Source: Comamonadaceae bacterium | GTDB taxonomy: Bacteria > Pseudomonadota > Gammaproteobacteria > Burkholderiales > Burkholderiaceae_C | Reading direction: 5' to 3' | Assembly: GCA_947453965.1 (NCBI GenBank) | Contig: CANGIQ010000005.1 | Location: 1 to 64,000 of the forward strand | Length of the DNA stretch: 64,000 nt | Shown here: positions 10,180 through 18,353 of the stretch, piece by piece | Numbering within the stretch: position 1 is the stretch's first letter | How the letters are laid out: each line of letters begins with the position of its first letter | Made by a program: the position numbers and the translations under genes | The notes under the pieces: model-generated | What the model was told of the DNA's origin: nothing | The model's input: only the letters and a program-made list of their open reading frames with translations | Databases searched by the model: none

Positions 10180-10497
10180 ATGTTGCTGCGAGAAATTGCC
10201 CATTCCCGTACCGGAGACAAAGGCAACCGGTCCACCCTGTCGGTGATCGCCTACGATATGAAAGACTTTGCGCAGATCGAGCGATGCGTGACCGCCGAGC
10301 GCGTGAAGGCGCATTACCAAGACATGGTGCATGGGCCGGTGGAGCGTTATGTGGTGGCTCATTTGGGCGCACTGAATTTTGTGCTGCATGATGCACTGGG
10401 TGGCGGTGTGACGCGCTCGTTGGCGTTGGACGCGCACGGCAAGTGTTTGAGCTCGGCCGTTTTGAGCATGGACATTGGGCCGCGTGAAGCCGCTTGA
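10180..10497 (+). CDS. AtuA C-terminal-like domain protein, stand-alone
   Basis: 105-residue soluble protein beginning REIAHSRTGDKGNRSTLSV, the signature of the small alpha/beta domain found at the C-terminus of long AtuA proteins. Its ATG follows the AtuA stop codon with zero spacing, so the two are translationally coupled and probably form one complex. The split arrangement is common in proteobacteria. Function is unknown beyond the AtuA association. Confidence 0.8.
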   Translation: MLLREIAHSRTGDKGNRSTLSVIAYDMKDFAQIERCVTAERVKAHYQDMVHGPVERYVVAHLGALNFVLHDALGGGVTRSLALDAHGKCLSSAVLSMDIGPREAA

Positions 10498-10526
10498 GTG
10501 TGGAAGAAATTTGGAAGGAAAAAACC

Positions 10527-11486
10527 ATGAAGATCAAACAACTGGCTTTGGCCATCGTCGCGAGTGCGGCGGTTTCTGCATTTGCGCAGGGTTTTCCGAA
10601 CAAACCGATCAAGGCCATCGTGCCGTTTGCCGCAGGCAGCGCCACCGATCAAATTGGCCGTGCCTTTGCTACCAAGATGTCGGAGGCGCTGGGCCAACCC
10701 ATCGTGATTGAAAACAAAGCCGGTGTGAACGGCATGCTGGGCGCCGACGCAGTGGCCAAAGCTGCGCCCGATGGCTACACAATTTTGATTGGCACCAACA
10801 GCACCAATGCCGCCTTGAAGAGCTTGATGAAAAAGCTACCCTACGACCAAGACACGGCGTTTGCCCCGCTGGGTTACTTGGGCTCGGTGCCTTTGGTGGT
10901 GGCGGTGAACAACGAGGTGCCTGCCAAGAACTTGCGCGAGTTTGTGAACTTGGGCAAAACCAAACCCGGCTATGTGACCTTTGCCAGCGCCAGCACCTCA
11001 CAGCTGGTGTCGAGCGAAGTGCTGGGCAGCATGGCGGGCATTGAAATGACCAATGTGCCGTACAAAAGTGGCCCGGCTGCCATGACCGATTTGATCGGCG
11101 GCCAAGTGATGATGTTCACGGCCGACTTTGCGGTCATGCTGCCGCAGGTCAAAGCCGGCAAGATTCGCGGCTTGGCCGTGACGTCGACCAAGCGTTCGCC
11201 CGCCATTCCTGAGTTGCCCACGGTCAACGAAGCCTTGGGCCTCAAAGACTACGAAATGATTGCCTACTTCGCCATGTTTGCGCCAGCAGGCACGCCACCC
11301 GAGGTGGTGACCAAGTTCAACCAGGCCATCAACGCCGCAGCTCAAAGCAAAGACTTGCAAGAGAAGTTTGCCCACATCGGCTTCATGGTGGAGCCCGGCA
11401 CACCAGAAGCCTTGGCTCGCCGCACGCAGACAGAAAGCGCCAAGTGGGCCAAAGCGATTCGCGACGCGAAGATTGAGCCTCAGTAA
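10527..11486 (+). CDS. Bug-family periplasmic solute-binding receptor (TTT type)
   Basis: 319-residue tripartite tricarboxylate transporter receptor. It has a signal peptide (MKIKQLALAIVASAAVSAFA, cleavage near AFA-QG), then FPNKPIKAIVPFAAGSATDQ and IENKAGVNGMLGADAVAKA, hallmark N-lobe segments of the Bug family. Such receptors bind carboxylates, amides or aromatic acids for uptake. No TctA or TctB membrane partner is nearby, usual for the greatly expanded Bug paralogues of Burkholderiales. ATG 10527 is preceded by AAGGAA, and only this start gives a proper signal peptide. Confidence 0.93.
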   Translation: MKIKQLALAIVASAAVSAFAQGFPNKPIKAIVPFAAGSATDQIGRAFATKMSEALGQPIVIENKAGVNGMLGADAVAKAAPDGYTILIGTNSTNAALKSLMKKLPYDQDTAFAPLGYLGSVPLVVAVNNEVPAKNLREFVNLGKTKPGYVTFASASTSQLVSSEVLGSMAGIEMTNVPYKSGPAAMTDLIGGQVMMFTADFAVMLPQVKAGKIRGLAVTSTKRSPAIPELPTVNEALGLKDYEMIAYFAMFAPAGTPPEVVTKFNQAINAAAQSKDLQEKFAHIGFMVEPGTPEALARRTQTESAKWAKAIRDAKIEPQ

Positions 11487-11496
11487 GGTGCTGATT

Positions 11497-11541
11497 TCAA
11501 CTTGTTCAAAAGTTGATTGATTTGAGATAACATATTTGTTA
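11497..11541. promoter_or_regulatory. Two inverted repeats upstream of the toxin-antitoxin pair
   Basis: TCAACTT (11497-11503) with AAGTTGA (11510-11516), and TAACA (11528-11532) with TGTTA (11537-11541), lie in the 65-bp gap before the toxin. Autoregulated HigBA loci carry such operators at the promoter. The first could also act as a weak terminator for the Bug gene. Confidence 0.4.
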
Positions 11542-11551
11542 CTGTGATTTC

Positions 11552-11884
11552 ATGGATTTTGAAATCACGTACTACAGCACGACTGTGCAAGAGCAGATTG
11601 TTGAACTCCCTGATACCTTGGCCGCTCGGTATATCGTGCTGACGCGAAGGATGTTGGCGGTCGGCCCGAATTTAGGTGAGCCACACACGAAGTCAATGAG
11701 GAGCGGTTTGTTTGAGTTGCGACTCAAGGGAGCAGAAGGGATTGCCCGTGTGTTTTATTGCACATTGATTGGAAAGCGCATTGTGATGCTGCATAGCTTT
11801 GTGAAAAAAACAGAACGCACACCTAAACGGGAACTTGAATTGGCGCAGAGCCGAATGAAGGAGATTAAACGTGAAAACGCATGA
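11552..11884 (+). CDS. HigB/Gp49-like toxin (RelE superfamily)
   Basis: 110-residue basic protein of the phage-derived Gp49-like/HigB family. Segments GLFELRLKGAEGIARVFYC and RIVMLHSFVKKTERTPKRE match the strand-and-turn core of these ribosome-dependent mRNA interferases, including the conserved Arg, the F-x-K-K-T motif and the basic C-terminus. It overlaps the XRE antitoxin gene by 14 nt, toxin first, the HigBA order. It appears intact. Toxicity is inferred from family and arrangement. Confidence 0.88.
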   Translation: MDFEITYYSTTVQEQIVELPDTLAARYIVLTRRMLAVGPNLGEPHTKSMRSGLFELRLKGAEGIARVFYCTLIGKRIVMLHSFVKKTERTPKRELELAQSRMKEIKRENA

Positions 11885-12158
11885 TCAACTTGTTAAAACA
11901 ATGATGAAGCGCCCAGGCGTCAAGGCAGAGGTTGACCGTATTGAGCGTGAAGAAGCGGCTTTACTCGATACGCTGCTTAAAGCCAGGCAGGATGCTGGAC
12001 TCACGCAAGCAGACATCGCTGAACGTATGGGCACTCATGCCCCGGCTGTTGCAAGACTTGAGCGTTCGTTGGCGACGGGTAAGCATTCGCCCTCAATTGC
12101 CACGGTGCGCAAATACGTCAAGGCCTGCGGTAAAAATCTGCTCTTGCAAGTGGCCTGA
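11871..12158 (+). CDS. XRE-family antitoxin, HigA-like
   Basis: 95-residue protein with one Cro/C1-type helix-turn-helix: LLKARQDAGLTQADIAERMG then APAVARLERS (about residues 36-68). It starts with GTG inside the end of the toxin gene, so translation is probably coupled. It should neutralise the upstream toxin and repress the shared promoter, where two inverted repeats are present. Confidence 0.9.
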   Translation: MKTHDQLVKTMMKRPGVKAEVDRIEREEAALLDTLLKARQDAGLTQADIAERMGTHAPAVARLERSLATGKHSPSIATVRKYVKACGKNLLLQVA

Positions 12159-12188
12159 TGTTGAGCTGAACCCACGCGTTCTGTGGTC

Positions 12189-13196
12189 TTAGTTGAACAG
12201 CCAATCGGGGTGCAGGGCGACGTAGCAATTTTTCTCGCCCAATAACTTGCCATCGGGTGAGACGCAAAACGAGCTTCTCACATACTTGTGTTCATCGGTG
12301 AGCACATAAGAGCGGTAAACGTCTTTGCTTTTAACGCCTGTTTTGTCTTTGGGAAACAGCATGGCCAAGCGTGTGGCGCCACATTCGCCGATGCGAATGC
12401 ATTCTTTGGCGGCTTTTTCGTCCACATAAAACTCGATGTAGATGGCCCCCGGAAACTTGGTTTTCGGTTTGGCCACTTTGATCATGCAAGGCGTTTCTTG
12501 TGCGCGTGGCAGCCCCATGCGGTCGGCAAAGGTGTTGATTTCATCCAACACCGTTTTTTTGTATTTTTCGCTGATGGTTTTGCGGCACAAAAAGTAGTCG
12601 GCATAGGTGTTGGTTTGCACCACCGGCGTGAGCGGACGGTTGTTGCCATCGAGCTTGATGACTGCCGAGTCGTATACCGCGCTGACCGTGGGCTCGACCT
12701 TTTTCTCGGCTTTGCCGTGGCCACCACCGTGCCCACCGCCATGGCCGTCATCTTTCTTTTTATCGTCTTTTTTCTTTTCTTCTTTTTTAGGCTCTTTGTG
12801 GTCACCGCCGCCGTGGCCATCGTCTTTCTTTTTGTCGTCCTTTTTCTTTTCTTCAGGCTTGCCATGGGCGTCCGCAGGCTTGCCGTGATCGTCGGGTTTG
12901 CCGTGCGCGTCAGGCTTGCCATGGCTGTCTTTGGCCTCAGGCTTGGGTGGCGGTTTGGGCTCTTCTTTGGGACGTTGCTTGGGCTCTTCGTAGGCTTCGC
13001 GGGCCACACGTTTGTAGACATAGCCGCTGCGACCGGGCGTGCCTTCTTCTTCGACGTAGTTGAATTTCTTTTCTTCCACCACGGGGGCGGCGGGTTTCTT
13101 GGCGTCGCTGGCCAGCGCAGGCGTGCACAGCATGCTGGCTACAAGAGCAGCAAGGCAAATAACAGGCGACGAGAAAAAACGTAGAAAAATCTTCAT
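12189..13196 (-). CDS. Secreted protein: His/Lys/Asp/Gly-rich linker plus six-Cys domain
   Basis: 335 residues, not recognised as a named family. A signal peptide (residues 1-29, ending TPALA-S) is followed by a Pro/Lys/Glu-rich segment (about 66-90), four HGKP repeats (91-115), two copies of KKKDDKKKDDGHGGG (117-131 and 141-155) and a His/Gly tail to 163. The C-terminal domain (about 195-335) has six Cys at 204, 237, 266, 272, 311 and 324. The downstream-facing neighbour at 13268-13885 encodes a paralogous domain with nearly the same Cys spacing. The His-rich linker could bind divalent metal. An export location with three disulfides is likely. Confidence 0.75.
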   Translation of the reverse strand: MKIFLRFFSSPVICLAALVASMLCTPALASDAKKPAAPVVEEKKFNYVEEEGTPGRSGYVYKRVAREAYEEPKQRPKEEPKPPPKPEAKDSHGKPDAHGKPDDHGKPADAHGKPEEKKKDDKKKDDGHGGGDHKEPKKEEKKKDDKKKDDGHGGGHGGGHGKAEKKVEPTVSAVYDSAVIKLDGNNRPLTPVVQTNTYADYFLCRKTISEKYKKTVLDEINTFADRMGLPRAQETPCMIKVAKPKTKFPGAIYIEFYVDEKAAKECIRIGECGATRLAMLFPKDKTGVKSKDVYRSYVLTDEHKYVRSSFCVSPDGKLLGEKNCYVALHPDWLFN

Positions 13197-13267
13197 ACCA
13201 AATCAGGCGTATCCCTAGAAGATCGGCACCGAAGGCGCGGGCTTTAACGCCCCAGCGCACAAAAGTA

Positions 13268-13885
13268 TCAATCGACGGTGTAGCAGGTGGTATCGCTGTA
13301 GAGCTTGCCCTTGGCGGTCACGCAATGCTGGGCAATGAGTTTGCGCGACATGTCCGATAAGAAGTAAGAGCGGTACAGCACTTGTCCCTTGGGGATGAGG
13401 CTGATGCTGCGAAACACCGGGCATTGGTTGTCATGAATGCAGGCTTTGAGGCGCTGCGCGTTGGTGTAGAGGTGAATGCTGATGCGCCCAGGCGTCAAAC
13501 TTTTGGTGGTGCCAATGCTGACCACGCAGGCGTCGCCTTTGACAAAGGGCAACTCCGACAACTCGGCAAAGTAATTCATCTCGGCCACCAGCAGTTCACG
13601 GAACCAGGGTGCGACGATGCCATCACAGTCAAAGTATTCGAGCTTGTCGGTGTGTTTGATTTGTTCGGTGTAGGGCCTGTTCTTGGGGCCCAACAAGAGC
13701 ATGGGTTCTTTGCCGGATTGTGGAGGGCGGGCCAAGATGGCGCGGGGTGCCAGTTGGGTGTCTGACTTGCTGGCTGCGGCATCGCTGTTGCCACCTTTGA
13801 GCACCAACTCAGGCTTGCCTTGCGCGAGCGCACCTGTCCAGACAGACAACAGGAGGCAGATCGACAGGCAAAGCTTGTGAAACAT
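13268..13885 (-). CDS. Secreted six-Cys protein, paralogue of the adjacent gene
   Basis: 205 residues from ATG 13885, the start that gives a clear signal peptide (LSICLLLSVWTGALA-Q). Earlier in-frame starts up to 13957 would hide it. The C-terminal domain (about 83-205) has Cys at 87, 120, 149, 155, 188 and 201, spaced 33/29/6/33/13; the neighbour has 33/29/6/39/13. Both share YF-x-C, TPG or FPG before a beta strand, K-E/A-C-I, VLYRSYFLSD versus VYRSYVLTD, and GKL before the last Cys pair. It lacks the His-rich linker. It precedes its paralogue in the same direction with a 71-bp gap. Function unknown. Confidence 0.75.
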   Translation of the reverse strand: MFHKLCLSICLLLSVWTGALAQGKPELVLKGGNSDAAASKSDTQLAPRAILARPPQSGKEPMLLLGPKNRPYTEQIKHTDKLEYFDCDGIVAPWFRELLVAEMNYFAELSELPFVKGDACVVSIGTTKSLTPGRISIHLYTNAQRLKACIHDNQCPVFRSISLIPKGQVLYRSYFLSDMSRKLIAQHCVTAKGKLYSDTTCYTVD

Positions 13886-13989
13886 GGTGTGCAAAGAATC
13901 GGTTGAAACAGGGATAACTTTATCAGCAACTTCAACGGACTTTATCTTGCTGATCAAGTAAAGTGAGGACAGACCGATGAACAGTTCCT

Positions 13990-15231
13990 ATGACAAATAA
14001 ATTCCTAGCGATGGTATGGCTTGGCCTGGCAACCTTGGTGGGTTGCGGTGGGGGCGGGGGTGGTGGCTCCAGTCCAGCTGGAACGCCCGCACCATTGGCG
14101 GTGGAGGTATCTTCCTACGCCAACAAAAACAGCATCGCTTTGGACTTACCGCAACTCAAATCAGTGGGTGGCAATTCGATTGCCGAGTCAGTGACGTTTG
14201 GTGATTTTTTTCAAAATGGCTCTTATTCGGCTTTTGTGGCGGTGACGCAATCGAGCGGGCCTGCGAAAGCCTATTTCTTCAAGAAGAACGCCAGCGGGGG
14301 CTGGGATGACGCCACCGCCAGCTTGCTGACGAGCACCGACGTGTGCGCGACGGTGACCCAAGCGGTGACGGCGGATCTGAATGGCGACGGCAAGCCCGAT
14401 GTGTATGTGGCGTGTGGTGGCAGTGTGGCCGCGACCAAGCAGGTTTTGTTCATGAGCCAGCGCAATGCCTCGACCTATGTGCGGCAAGAAACCAGTTTCA
14501 CGCTGCAATCTTGGGGTGCAGCGGCGGGCGACATTGACGGCGATGGGTTCATTGATATCGTGGCCACAGACAGTGGCTCGACCGTGGCCTTGATGAACGA
14601 TGGGCAGGGCAATTTGACCAAGGACACCACCAACCGTGTGCCAGCGCCGGGGGCAGGTTTGCCCACCTCGCATCGCAAGGTGTTCTTGTTGCCTCGAACC
14701 GGCGCTCGACCTGATTTGGTGATTGCTGGCAGTGGTGCTGGTTTGAATGCGACCACGATTTTTCTAAAAAATGACGCCACAACGCCCGGGCACTTTTACG
14801 TCAATCAAGCCACCGGGGCGTCGAGCTTGTTCGAAAACAAAGTGCTCAACGGCGCGACCACAGCCAAGGTGTATGACGTGATTGAGTCCGACAGCTACCT
14901 GTATGCCCTGGCGAAATATGAACCGGTTGAAAATGCTTCAGCCGCGACAGAGGTGATGGTGCTGCGCTATGAGCTGCCTAAAAGTAATGCAACCAATTCA
15001 GATTTGAATTTGTGCGCTAATTCCAACGGTACCTGTGTTCCGACGTCTGGTAGCGGAAACAGCTTGACCTTGCCAAGCAACCCCTACTCACCCACCGACG
15101 GTTTTGTGTCGCAACTCAAGCTGCTGACCAGCAGTGGCCGCTTTGTGGCGTATGACGGTGCGTGTGCGTTGGTGCAAGGCGATGCCAACTACGCCACCAG
15201 CCGCTGTGGTTTCAGCGTGGTGGGGCCTTAA
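13990..15231 (+). CDS. FG-GAP/VCBS repeat lipoprotein
   Basis: 413-residue protein with a lipoprotein signal (lipobox LVGC, Cys at 19) followed by a Gly-rich spacer with seven consecutive Gly, then a beta-propeller-like body. DLNGDGKPDVYVAC and DIDGDGFIDIVATD are typical calcium-binding FG-GAP/VCBS repeats. It is probably anchored in the outer membrane, with a binding or surface role. It diverges from the two six-Cys secreted proteins, sharing a 104-bp intergenic region. Within that gap ATCAGCA (13922-13928) and TGCTGAT (13948-13954) form an inverted repeat. Confidence 0.8.
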   Translation: MTNKFLAMVWLGLATLVGCGGGGGGGSSPAGTPAPLAVEVSSYANKNSIALDLPQLKSVGGNSIAESVTFGDFFQNGSYSAFVAVTQSSGPAKAYFFKKNASGGWDDATASLLTSTDVCATVTQAVTADLNGDGKPDVYVACGGSVAATKQVLFMSQRNASTYVRQETSFTLQSWGAAAGDIDGDGFIDIVATDSGSTVALMNDGQGNLTKDTTNRVPAPGAGLPTSHRKVFLLPRTGARPDLVIAGSGAGLNATTIFLKNDATTPGHFYVNQATGASSLFENKVLNGATTAKVYDVIESDSYLYALAKYEPVENASAATEVMVLRYELPKSNATNSDLNLCANSNGTCVPTSGSGNSLTLPSNPYSPTDGFVSQLKLLTSSGRFVAYDGACALVQGDANYATSRCGFSVVGP

Positions 15232-15238
15232 AGACGTA

Positions 15239-15943
15239 TCAGCGTTTTTGGTATTGGGTGCCGCCAAACAGCACCTCACGCGACTTGTCGTCGGTGATGG
15301 GTTTGCGTAAATCGGCCAGCACTTGCACACCGCGTTGAACGGCGGGACGCGCGGCAATCAAGTCAAACCAGGCTTTGAGGTGAGGGTAGTCGGCCCAATC
15401 GATGCCTTGGTTTTGCCAGCTGCGCAGCCAGGGGAAGATGGCAATGTCGGCAATGCTGTAGCTGTTGCCGGCGATGAACTTGGTTGTTTGCAGCTGCTTG
15501 TCCATCACGCCGTACAAGCGCTTGGCTTCGTTGGTGTAGCGGTTGATGGCGTAGTCAATCTTCTCGGGCGCGTAGATGCGAAAGTGGTGCGCCTGCCCGA
15601 GCATGGGGCCGACGCCGCCCATTTGGAACATCAACCACTGCAAGACTTCAAACTTGGCGCGATCACTCTTGGGCAAGAACTTGCCTGTCTTCGATGCCAA
15701 GTACAACAAAATCGCGCCTGATTCAAACACGCTGATGGGTTTGCCATCGGGGCCGTGTGGGTCGACCAGGGCCGGGATTTTGTTGTTTGGGCTGATCTTC
15801 AAAAACTCTGGCGTGAACTGGTCACCTTTCCCAATGTTGATGGGATGGGCCAACCAGTCGCGCCCCAGGCGAAAACCACACTCTTCGAGCATGATGTGCA
15901 CCTTGTGGCCATTGGGCGTGGGCCAAGAGTAAACGTCGATCAT
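15239..15943 (-). CDS. Glutathione S-transferase, YfcG/YghU-like
   Basis: 234-residue GST. The N-terminal thioredoxin-fold domain starts MIDVYSWPTPNGHKVHIMLEE, with the N-x-x-K/H motif of the nu class (YfcG/YghU), followed by NKIPALVDP and FESGAILLYLA, which bind glutathione. The C-terminal helical domain has FIAGNSYSIADIAIFPWL. Nu-class members in E. coli act as disulfide reductases. It is the last gene of a minus-strand acyl-CoA group, 21 nt after the acyl-CoA dehydrogenase. Confidence 0.9.
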   Translation of the reverse strand: MIDVYSWPTPNGHKVHIMLEECGFRLGRDWLAHPINIGKGDQFTPEFLKISPNNKIPALVDPHGPDGKPISVFESGAILLYLASKTGKFLPKSDRAKFEVLQWLMFQMGGVGPMLGQAHHFRIYAPEKIDYAINRYTNEAKRLYGVMDKQLQTTKFIAGNSYSIADIAIFPWLRSWQNQGIDWADYPHLKAWFDLIAARPAVQRGVQVLADLRKPITDDKSREVLFGGTQYQKR

Positions 15944-15964
15944 GAGAGCTCCTTAGAAGTCTTC

Positions 15965-17227
15965 TTAGCAGCCGCGAGTGACGGGCATTTCCACATCTTG
16001 CGGTGCGGAGGCAATGTGGCGTGCGAGTTCGAGCTTGGCAATCGCGTTGCGGTGCACTTCGTCAGGACCGTCGGCCAGGCGCAGGGTGCGTTGGTGGGCG
16101 TACGAGTAGGCGAGGGGGAAGTCGTCGCTCACGCCGCCGGCGCCGTGGGCTTGGATGGCCCAGTCGATGATTTGGGTGGCCATATTGGGGGCAATCACTT
16201 TGATCATCGCGATTTCGGAGCGCGCAATCTTGTTGCCCACGGTGTCCATCATGTAAGCGGCTTTGAGGGTGAGCAAGCGGGCTTGCTCAATCATGATGCG
16301 GGCGTCGGCAATGCGCTCATGCCACACGCCTTGGGCGGACACAGGTTTGCCAAACGCGACGCGGCTGTTCAAGCGGCGGCACATGAGTTCGAGCGCACGC
16401 TCGGCAGCACCGATGGTGCGCATGCAGTGGTGAATACGGCCTGGGCCTAAGCGGCCTTGGGCAATTTCAAAGCCACGGCCTTCGCCCAGCAGCATGTTGC
16501 CCACGGGCACGCGCACGTTCTTCAATTCCACTTCCATGTGGCCGTGAGGTGCGTCGTCGTAGCCAAACACGGTCAAGGGGCGAATCACGCGCACGCCTGG
16601 GGCGTTGGCGGGCACGATGATCATGCTTTGTTGCGAATGGCGTGGTGCTTCTGGGTCGGTTTTGCCCATCACGATGTAGACCGCGCAGCGTGGGTCACCC
16701 GCGCCTGAGCTCCACCACTTGGTGCCGTTGATGACGTAGTGGTCGCCGTCGCGCTCGATGCGGCATTGGATGTTGGTGGCGTCCGACGAAGCCACAGCGG
16801 GCTCGGTCATCAAAAATGCAGAGCGGATTTCGCCGCGCAGCAGGGGCTCGAGCCATTGGTCTTTGAGTTCTTCGCTGGCGTAGCGTTCAAAGGTTTCCAT
16901 GTTGCCGGTGTCAGGCGCCGAGCAGTTGAAGATTTCGGCAGCAAAGGGCACTCGTCCCATGATTTCGCACAAGGGCGCGTATTCAAGGTTGGTCAAACCT
17001 TCAGGGGCGCGAGGGCTGTGTGGCAAAAATAGATTCCACAAACCAGCGGCGCGGGCTTTGGGTTTGAGTTCTTCGACGATCTTGGTGGGAATCCAGGCGT
17101 TGCCTTTGGCGCGGTTCTCGGCGATCTCGGCAAAGAAGCGTGCTTCGTTGGGGTAAATGTGCTCGTCCATGAAGGCGAGCAGGCGTGCTTGCATGCCCTT
17201 GACTTTGTCGGTGTAGTCGAAATTCAT
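15965..17227 (-). CDS. Acyl-CoA dehydrogenase, ACAD10/11-like
   Basis: 420-residue FAD acyl-CoA dehydrogenase. Visible are [18 protein letters not shown] (flavin/substrate region), [35 protein letters not shown] and [20 protein letters not shown]. The form with GRIHHCMR and [14 protein letters not shown] is typical of the ACAD10/11 clade. In mammals, and in the Pseudomonas levulinate pathway, a kinase phosphorylates 4-hydroxyacyl-CoA and a dehydrogenase of this clade then processes it. Here the kinase-like gene lies immediately upstream, 27 nt away. Substrate inferred, not shown. Confidence 0.9.
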   Translation of the reverse strand: MNFDYTDKVKGMQARLLAFMDEHIYPNEARFFAEIAENRAKGNAWIPTKIVEELKPKARAAGLWNLFLPHSPRAPEGLTNLEYAPLCEIMGRVPFAAEIFNCSAPDTGNMETFERYASEELKDQWLEPLLRGEIRSAFLMTEPAVASSDATNIQCRIERDGDHYVINGTKWWSSGAGDPRCAVYIVMGKTDPEAPRHSQQSMIIVPANAPGVRVIRPLTVFGYDDAPHGHMEVELKNVRVPVGNMLLGEGRGFEIAQGRLGPGRIHHCMRTIGAAERALELMCRRLNSRVAFGKPVSAQGVWHERIADARIMIEQARLLTLKAAYMMDTVGNKIARSEIAMIKVIAPNMATQIIDWAIQAHGAGGVSDDFPLAYSYAHQRTLRLADGPDEVHRNAIAKLELARHIASAPQDVEMPVTRGC

Positions 17228-17254
17228 GAAATGCTCCTTGGGGTATGTGATGGA

Positions 17255-18340
17255 TTAAGCGAGTTGGGCAAATTTCCAAGCCAGCTCGGCCATGGGGCGT
17301 GCGCCCGCGCCCGAGGCTTTGGCTTGTGCGCTGGAAGCCGTGCCGGCTTCCACGCGTTTGGCGATGCCTTGCAAAATGGCCGCAATGCGGAACATGTTGT
17401 AGGCGAGGTAGAAGTACCAGTCGGTCTTTAAATCGCTGGGGTTGGCCAGGCCCGTGCGATCGCAATAGCGGTGGATGTAGTCGGTTTCTGTGGGAATGCC
17501 CAGAGACGCCACATCGACACCGCCAATGCCACGGAAGGTGCCGGGTGGAATGTGCCAGGCCATGCAGTGGTAGCTGAAGTCGGCCAAGGGATGGCCGATG
17601 GTGGAGAGTTCCCAATCGAGCACGGCCAACACGCGTGGCTCGGTGGGGTGGAACATCAGGTTGTCGAGGCGGTAGTCGCCGTGCACGATGCTGACTTTGC
17701 TGGCATCGAGCGCGCTGGCTGGAATATGGCCGGGCAGCCATTCCATGAGGCGGTCCATCTCGGGAATGGGCTGGGTGACGGAGGCGACGTACTGCTTGCT
17801 CCAGCGACCAATTTGACGCTCGAAGTAGTTGCCGGGCTTGCCATAGTTGGCCAAGCCACGCTCGGCAAATGGCACGCTGTGTAAGGCGGCGATGACACGG
17901 TTCATCTCGTCGTAGATGGCGCCACGCTCGGCGTTGCTCATGCCGGGCAGGGTTTGGTCCCACAGCACGCGGCCTTGCACAAACTCCATCACATAAAAGG
18001 CGCGTCCGATGACGGACTCGTCTTCGCACAGCACATGCATTTTGGCCACCGGCACATCGGTGCCTTGCAGGCCTTGCATGACGGTGAATTCGCGCTCAAC
18101 CGCATGGGCCGAGGGCAGCAACTTGGCGACGGGGCCGGGTTTGGCCCGCATCACATAGCTTTGGGTGGGGGTGACGAGCTTGTAGGTCGGGTTGGATTGC
18201 CCGCCCTTGAACATCTCGACCGTCAAGGGGCCTTTGAAATCGGCCATGTGCGCACCCAGCCAAGCTTCAAGCGCCGCGACGTCGAAGCTGTGGGCTTCAC
18301 TCACGGGCCGGGTTCCTACAAAGTTATCTTCCCGGCTCAT
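17255..18340 (-). CDS. APH-family phosphotransferase, ACAD10/11 N-domain/LvaA-like kinase
   Basis: 361-residue aminoglycoside-phosphotransferase-fold kinase. VSIVHGDYRLDNLMFHP gives the catalytic HGD-x4-N loop and VLAVLDWELSTIGHPLADF the metal-binding D-W-E. FKGGQSNPTYKLVT is the nucleotide-binding strand pair. The family corresponds to the kinase domain fused to ACAD10/11 in animals and to LvaA, the 4-hydroxyvaleryl-CoA kinase of levulinate catabolism. It is followed directly by the ACAD11-like dehydrogenase, so the two probably act in sequence on a 4-hydroxyacyl-CoA. Confidence 0.88.
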   Translation of the reverse strand: MSREDNFVGTRPVSEAHSFDVAALEAWLGAHMADFKGPLTVEMFKGGQSNPTYKLVTPTQSYVMRAKPGPVAKLLPSAHAVEREFTVMQGLQGTDVPVAKMHVLCEDESVIGRAFYVMEFVQGRVLWDQTLPGMSNAERGAIYDEMNRVIAALHSVPFAERGLANYGKPGNYFERQIGRWSKQYVASVTQPIPEMDRLMEWLPGHIPASALDASKVSIVHGDYRLDNLMFHPTEPRVLAVLDWELSTIGHPLADFSYHCMAWHIPPGTFRGIGGVDVASLGIPTETDYIHRYCDRTGLANPSDLKTDWYFYLAYNMFRIAAILQGIAKRVEAGTASSAQAKASGAGARPMAELAWKFAQLA

Positions 18341-18353
18341 GCGTGGGCTCCTG

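Noticed and set aside
12288-13184. Phe/Val-rich plus-strand frame opposite the His-rich secreted protein
   Set aside because: Poly-Phe and poly-Val arise from the complement of Lys- and Asp/His-rich codons; it is not a membrane protein.
17001-18029. 342-codon minus-strand frame overlapping the kinase and dehydrogenase genes
   Set aside because: It is a shifted reading of two well-supported genes and is Arg/His-rich with no motif.
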